Shown here in pieces: positions 60,382 through 64,000 of a stretch of 64,000 nucleotides of DNA (positions within the stretch are counted from its first letter, which is position 1; the number at the start of each line of letters is the position of its first letter). The notes under the pieces are model-generated. The model was not told the DNA's origin and did no database searches. It saw nothing but the letters and a program-made list of their open reading frames with translations. Made by a program: the position numbers and the translations under genes. Source of the stretch: Sphingomonas kyeonggiensis (lineage in GTDB: Bacteria; Pseudomonadota; Alphaproteobacteria; Sphingomonadales; Sphingomonadaceae). The stretch is from NCBI RefSeq assembly GCF_014196745.1, contig NZ_JACIEH010000004.1:186001-250000 (forward strand). The letters are read 5' to 3'.

Positions 60382-60531
60382 AATTCCTCCCCGAGCTCGC
60401 TCGGGGAGGGGGACCGCTCGCGAAGCGAGTGGTGGAGGGGCCGCCGGCGAAGACGGCGGTGTACCACCGCCCCTCCACCACCGCCCTTCGGGCGGCGGTC
60501 CCCCTCCCCCAGACAAGCTGGGGGAGGGATT
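60382..60531. repeat. Composite palindromic element, GGGGAGG class (copy D)
   Basis: 150 bp, ends AATTCC/GGGATT. Small hairpins GCTCGCGAAGCGAG (same as copy A) and CCGCCCTTCGGGCGG; right-end hairpin CCCCCAGACAAGCTGGGGG. It starts 12 bp after the threonine aldolase stop and ends one base before the EamA start, contributing GGGGGAGG as its ribosome binding site. Confidence 0.9.
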
Positions 60532-60532
60532 G

Positions 60533-61444
60533 ATGAGCGACGCTCCCCAGTCCACTCGCCTTTCGGTCCTGATCCCCTTCGCGATCGTCACGCTGATCTG
60601 GGGGTCGACCTGGATCGTGATCCGCGACCAGCTGTCGGTGGTGCCACCGAGCTGGTCGGTGACCTATCGCTTTACCGTCGCGGGGGTGACGATGCTCGCC
60701 TGGGCGCTGCTGCGCGGCGACGGCTTGCGGATGGACCTGCGCGGCTGGCGGTTCGCGGTGCTGCTCGGGCTCGCCCAGTTCGTGTTCAACTTCAACTTCG
60801 TCTACCGCGCCGAACAGCACATCACCTCGGGCGTGGTGGCGGTGGTCTATGCGCTGCTGCTGGTGCCCAATGCGGTGCTGGCGCGGATCTTCCTCGGCCA
60901 GAAAATGGGGCGGCAGCTGGTGATCGGCTCGGCGATCGCGATGGCGGGCGTGGCGCTGCTGTTCGTCCACGAGGCGCGGCTGAGCCCGGTCGGGCCGCAC
61001 GCCGCGATGCTCGGCATCGGCATCGCGATGCTGGGGGTGCTGTCGGCCTCGACCGCCAATGTCATGCAGGCGACGAACACCGCCAAGGCCTATCCGATGG
61101 CGACCGCGCTCGGCTGGGCGATGCTGAGCGGCGCCGCGATCGATGCGGCCTTCGCCTATGCCACGGTCGGCGCGCCGGTGTTCGATCCGCGGCCGAGCTA
61201 TGGCCTCGGCATCCTCTATCTGGGCGTGCTCGGATCGGCGCTGACCTTCAGCATCTATTTCAAGCTGATCCGCACGATCGGCCCGGCCAAGGCGGCGTAC
61301 ACCAGCGTGCTGATCCCGGTGATCGCGATGGTCTTCTCGACGGTGTTCGAAGGCTATCGCTGGTCGTGGCTGGCGGCGGGCGGCGCGGTGCTGGTCGTCG
61401 CGGGGCTCGTGGTGGCGCTGAGGGCGCGCAGGCCGAACCGGTAA
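60533..61444 (+). CDS. EamA (DMT) family transporter
   Basis: The 303-residue protein has ten helices in two EamA repeats: VLIPFAIVTLIWGSTWIVI in the first, VVYALLLVPNAVLARIFL, ending the first half, and AMLGIGIAMLGVLSASTANV to LVIPVIAMVFSTVFEGY-like in the second, which here reads TSVLIPVIAMVFSTVFEGYR. The family exports amino acids or metabolites. Start ATG 60533 (TTG 60530 possible) is directly after the GGGGGAGG of the palindromic element. The 3' end overlaps the convergent epimerase gene by 91 bp. Confidence 0.9.
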   Translation: MSDAPQSTRLSVLIPFAIVTLIWGSTWIVIRDQLSVVPPSWSVTYRFTVAGVTMLAWALLRGDGLRMDLRGWRFAVLLGLAQFVFNFNFVYRAEQHITSGVVAVVYALLLVPNAVLARIFLGQKMGRQLVIGSAIAMAGVALLFVHEARLSPVGPHAAMLGIGIAMLGVLSASTANVMQATNTAKAYPMATALGWAMLSGAAIDAAFAYATVGAPVFDPRPSYGLGILYLGVLGSALTFSIYFKLIRTIGPAKAAYTSVLIPVIAMVFSTVFEGYRWSWLAAGGAVLVVAGLVVALRARRPNR

Positions 61445-62166
61445 TCCGGGTAGCGCGGCGCCCAGCCCAGCACGCGCTTCGCCTTGCCGTTCGCGACGCG
61501 GCGATTCTCGGCATAGAAGGCCCGGGCCTGGGGGCTGAGGTTCGCCTGCTCGAGCGGCACCAGCCGGGGCACCGGGAGACCGAGCAGCGCACAGCCATAG
61601 GCTATGACGTCGCTCTGCGGGGCGGGCAGGTCGTCGGCGAAGTTGTAGGCGCCGGGCGGACCGTCGAACCCTGCGATCACGCCGCTGACGATGTCGTCGA
61701 CATGGACGCGGCTGAACACCTGGCCGGGCACATCGATCCGGGCAGCAGCACCTGCACGGATACGATCGAGCGGGGAGCGGCCGGGGCCGTAGATTCCGGG
61801 CAGGCGGAAGACGCGGGCGTTCGGCAAGGCGAGCCAGGCGGCATCGGCTTGCGCGCGGGCGGTGCGGCGGCCGGTGCCGGTGGGCGCGCGCTCATCGACC
61901 CAGGCACCGGCGACATCGCCATAGATTCCGGTCGAGGAGAGATAGCCGATCCAGGCGCCCGAGGCAGCGATGTCCTTGCCGTACGCGGCGAGGACGGGGT
62001 CGTCGTCACCGGGCGGGACGGTGGACAGGATGTGGGTGGCGCGGGCGATGTCGTCCGCGCGGTCGGCGAAGGTTTCGCGGGTGACGGTGGCGATTTCCGC
62101 CTGGCCGGCGAGGCGGGCGATCAGGCGGGTGGCGGTGTAGCCCGGGCCGAAGATCAGGAGATGCAT
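61354..62166 (-). CDS. NAD-dependent epimerase/dehydratase-like protein (SDR)
   Basis: The 270-residue protein has a Rossmann start LLIFGPGYTATRLIARLAG (G-x-x-x-x-G variant), the S-x-n-Y-x-x-x-K-like region reduced to YLSSTGIYGD, and VFRLPGIYGPGRSPLDRI. It is similar to atypical SDR enzymes of the YeeZ type. The function is unknown. The last 20 or so residues (after DYRFGLRAL) are encoded opposite the end of the EamA gene and look like readthrough. The start at 62166 is just beyond copy E; GGGGAGG lies 11 bases upstream. Confidence 0.78.
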   Translation of the reverse strand: MHLLIFGPGYTATRLIARLAGQAEIATVTRETFADRADDIARATHILSTVPPGDDDPVLAAYGKDIAASGAWIGYLSSTGIYGDVAGAWVDERAPTGTGRRTARAQADAAWLALPNARVFRLPGIYGPGRSPLDRIRAGAAARIDVPGQVFSRVHVDDIVSGVIAGFDGPPGAYNFADDLPAPQSDVIAYGCALLGLPVPRLVPLEQANLSPQARAFYAENRRVANGKAKRVLGWAPRYPDYRFGLRALSATTSPATTSTAPPAASHDQR

Positions 62167-62172
62167 TCTCTA

Positions 62173-62317
62173 AAATCCTCCCCGAGCTTGTCTCGGGGAG
62201 GGGAACCATCGCGCAGCGATGGTGGAGGGGCCGGCGCAACGCGCCGGTGCCCGGCGCGCCCCTCCACCACCGCCTTCGGCGGCGGTCCCCCTCCCCCAGC
62301 AAGCTGGGGGAGGATTT
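62173..62317. repeat. Composite palindromic element, GGGGAGG class (copy E)
   Basis: 145 bp with ends AAATCC/GGATTT. Small hairpins ATCGCGCAGCGAT and CCGCCTTCGGCGG; left end CCCCGAGCTTGTCTCGGGG, right end CCCCCAGCAAGCTGGGGG. It occupies the gap between the epimerase start and M28 peptidase stop. Its left end puts GGGGAGG before the epimerase ATG on the minus strand. Confidence 0.9.
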
Positions 62318-62323
62318 AAATGG

Positions 62324-63955
62324 TCACTCCGCCCCATAGCCCCCGAACTGCACCCCGAAGAAATCGCCCTTGTTCCAGCGCGGGCGCTCCGGGACGTCGG
62401 TGAGGGTGCGGGCGATGGCATAGTTCAGCCGCATGTACTTCGCCGCCGAGTTCCAGTCGAACGGCAGGTCGATCTGGTCCGAGGGCTTGTGGTAATTCTC
62501 GGCGAGGAACTTCTTCTGCGCCTCGGCACCCTGGCCGCCGGGGCCGGTATCGAGCGACACCGCCGGCACGCCCGACTTGACGAAGCTGTAGTGATCCGAG
62601 CGGACGAAGAACATTTCCTCGGGGCTCGGGTCGGGCACGACCTTGAGCCCCTCGGTCGCCGCAGCCGCCTCGATCACCGGGCCGAGGCTCGAACGCTCGC
62701 CGCCCAGCGCGACCACGTCCACCAGCGGATAGGTGAGGATCGGCATGTCCATGTTGACGTCGGCGACCAGCTTGTCCTTGGGCACCGGTGGGTAATGCGC
62801 GAAATAGTCGGAGCCGAGCAGCCCCTTCTCCTCCGCCGCCAGCGCGATGAACAGCATCGAGCGCTTGGGCTTCTCGCCCGAGGCGATGAACTTGCGGGCC
62901 ACCTCGAGCATCGTCGAGACGCCGACCGCATTGTCCATCGCGCCGTTGTAGATGCGATCGCCATTCACCGGATCGCCCACGCCGACATGGTCGAGATGCG
63001 CGGAGAGGACGACATATTCGGCCTTGAGCGTGGGATCGCTGCCTGGGATCAGCCCGACCACGTTGCGCGTCGACTGGGTGACCAGCCGCGTCTTGCTCGC
63101 CACCTTGAGGATGCCCGGCAGCGCGCCGGTGGGGATCTTTGTCGCCTTGCGCTGGGCGGCGAGCACGTCCTGCCACTTGATCTTCGCGCCCTGGAACAGT
63201 TTCTCGGCGCCGACCGGGCCGACATAGCCGACCGGCGGCGCGCCGGCCGCGGTGGCGAAGGCGGTGCCGTCGGGACGGGCCCAGGTGGTACGCTCATAGT
63301 CGTAATAGGGGACGATCGCCTCGAACGGGAATTGCTCGCGCTGGGCGAGCGATTCCAGCACGATCACCGCGACCGCGCCCTTCTTCTGCGCGATCGCCGC
63401 CTTCTGCTCGTCATCGCTGAAATGCGCCTCGACCGCATCGGGCAGGCCCTTGGGCACGCCGGGCAGGATCGCGACGATCTTGCCGCGCACGTCGAGCCCC
63501 TTGTAGTCGTCGCGCTTGCCCTCGGGATAGACCAGGCCATAGCCGGCGAAGACGATGCCGGCCTCGGCCTTGAAGTCGGGCGTGGCGGGCGCCGGCGTGT
63601 TGACGAAATCGATGCCGAACTGGAGCGGGATCTCGCTGCCGCCGCGCACCAGGCTCCACTTGGCCTTCTCGGCCGGCTTGTAGGCGACCAGCTTGAACGG
63701 CTGGAACCAGCTTCCCGCCACGCCCGGCTGCAGCCCGATCGCGAGCATCTGCGCCGCGACATATTCGGCCGCCACGTCATAGTCGCGCGTTCCTGCCTCG
63801 CGTCCGCGCATCGCGTCGGAGGCGAGGAACTGGACATGGCTCTTCAGCGCCGCCTGTTCGGGCGGGAGCTGCGCGGCCAGCGCGGCCGTCTGGGCCTGGG
63901 CAAGCGGCGCGGCGAGCAATGCCGCGGCGGCGAGAAGGAAGCGGTTGAGTTTCAC
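62324..63955 (-). CDS. M28 family metallopeptidase with PA domain, secreted
   Basis: The 543-residue protein has a signal peptide (KLNRFLLAAAALLAAPLAQA), a protease-associated (PA) domain inserted around residues 140-260, and an M28 catalytic domain with zinc ligands in VLSAHLDHVGVG, GAMDNAVG, LAAEEKGLLGSDYF, DVNMDMP, and RSDHYSFVKSGVPAV near the end. It is likely a periplasmic or extracellular aminopeptidase. Its stop is 7 bp from copy E. The first codon is about 45 bases from the window end, so the upstream context is not seen. Confidence 0.93.
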   Translation of the reverse strand: MKLNRFLLAAAALLAAPLAQAQTAALAAQLPPEQAALKSHVQFLASDAMRGREAGTRDYDVAAEYVAAQMLAIGLQPGVAGSWFQPFKLVAYKPAEKAKWSLVRGGSEIPLQFGIDFVNTPAPATPDFKAEAGIVFAGYGLVYPEGKRDDYKGLDVRGKIVAILPGVPKGLPDAVEAHFSDDEQKAAIAQKKGAVAVIVLESLAQREQFPFEAIVPYYDYERTTWARPDGTAFATAAGAPPVGYVGPVGAEKLFQGAKIKWQDVLAAQRKATKIPTGALPGILKVASKTRLVTQSTRNVVGLIPGSDPTLKAEYVVLSAHLDHVGVGDPVNGDRIYNGAMDNAVGVSTMLEVARKFIASGEKPKRSMLFIALAAEEKGLLGSDYFAHYPPVPKDKLVADVNMDMPILTYPLVDVVALGGERSSLGPVIEAAAATEGLKVVPDPSPEEMFFVRSDHYSFVKSGVPAVSLDTGPGGQGAEAQKKFLAENYHKPSDQIDLPFDWNSAAKYMRLNYAIARTLTDVPERPRWNKGDFFGVQFGGYGAE

Positions 63956-64000
63956 TTTGCAGCGGGTCCCTGGGCCATCGGCCCCTTATAGAGCGTGCCG

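Noticed and set aside
48048..62317. CRISPR array or tRNA cluster as explanation of the repeats
   Set aside because: The copies are kilobases apart, are self-complementary and about 150 bp long, with no short direct repeats or unique spacers; no tRNA-like acceptor stem with CCA or anticodon arm is seen.

Overview
The window is a stretch of ordinary core chromosome from a high-GC alphaproteobacterium, most likely a Sphingomonas or close relative. The evidence is about 67% GC by eye, coding dense with strong G/C at third codon positions, a CC_3452-type small secreted protein, the serC-serA pair behind a serC-type RNA leader, several TonB/outer-membrane proteins of sphingomonad style, and short-leader promoters of the form TTGnnn-N16/17-TAGnnn. 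I see no tRNA, rRNA, CRISPR array, integrase, transposase or prophage gene.

Layout. 0-7 kb: retropepsin-like protease, mannitol dehydrogenase family enzyme, then on the minus strand serC-serA (serine biosynthesis) and hisZ. 7-16.7 kb: DUF4328 membrane protein, extensin-like lipoprotein, LOG protein, NTF2-like protein, HD-GYP phosphodiesterase, a two-winged-helix regulator, membrane-anchored cytochrome c, pheA, an XRE regulator with a four-helix membrane protein, nudC and a serine beta-lactamase-like hydrolase. 16.7-25 kb: mutY diverging from a plus-strand run DUF721, two tandem DsbA-like thiol oxidoreductases and smc, then a thioesterase, a 99-residue orphan, an HxlR regulator and the CC_3452-like protein. 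25-34.6 kb: bifunctional Rel/Spo, alpha/beta hydrolase, a GDSL autotransporter diverging from a membrane-bound AraC regulator, then a Fur-box-preceded hemin receptor with its DUF6607 partner. 34.7-39 kb: a lipid-linked glycosylation set (GT2, GtrA flippase, GT-C-like membrane protein, methyltransferase). 39-48 kb: marC, NTF2-like protein, folD, DUF167, yggT, argB, DUF1176, 3-hydroxybutyryl-CoA dehydrogenase, PilZ protein, CNT nucleoside transporter and a queuosine-precursor transporter. 48-64 kb: ergothioneine egtD and egtB, PduO-type cobalamin adenosyltransferase, methyltransferase, LysE exporter, HIG1-like protein, gluQ, HNH nuclease, serine hydrolase, penicillin-binding protein 1A, threonine aldolase, EamA transporter, epimerase and M28 peptidase.

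The most unusual structure is a family of five composite palindromic elements (145-154 bp, multi-stem, with arms that vary but stay paired) confined to 48.0-62.3 kb. Four are intergenic. The fifth lies in frame inside gluQ and adds about 52 residues to the protein without a stop, as Rickettsia palindromic elements do. Two copies end in GGAGG directly before a start codon and appear to supply or affect a ribosome binding site. Two other classes of composite palindrome are also present: GTCATCCCGG-type at 3.9, 35.7 and 49.2 kb, and CCCTCTCCCGC-type at 5.6 kb (within serC-serA) plus a single hairpin at 38.9 kb.

Start codons were chosen from ribosome binding sites, overlaps and family lengths; several are non-ATG. 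All functional calls come from reading motifs by eye, with no database search.
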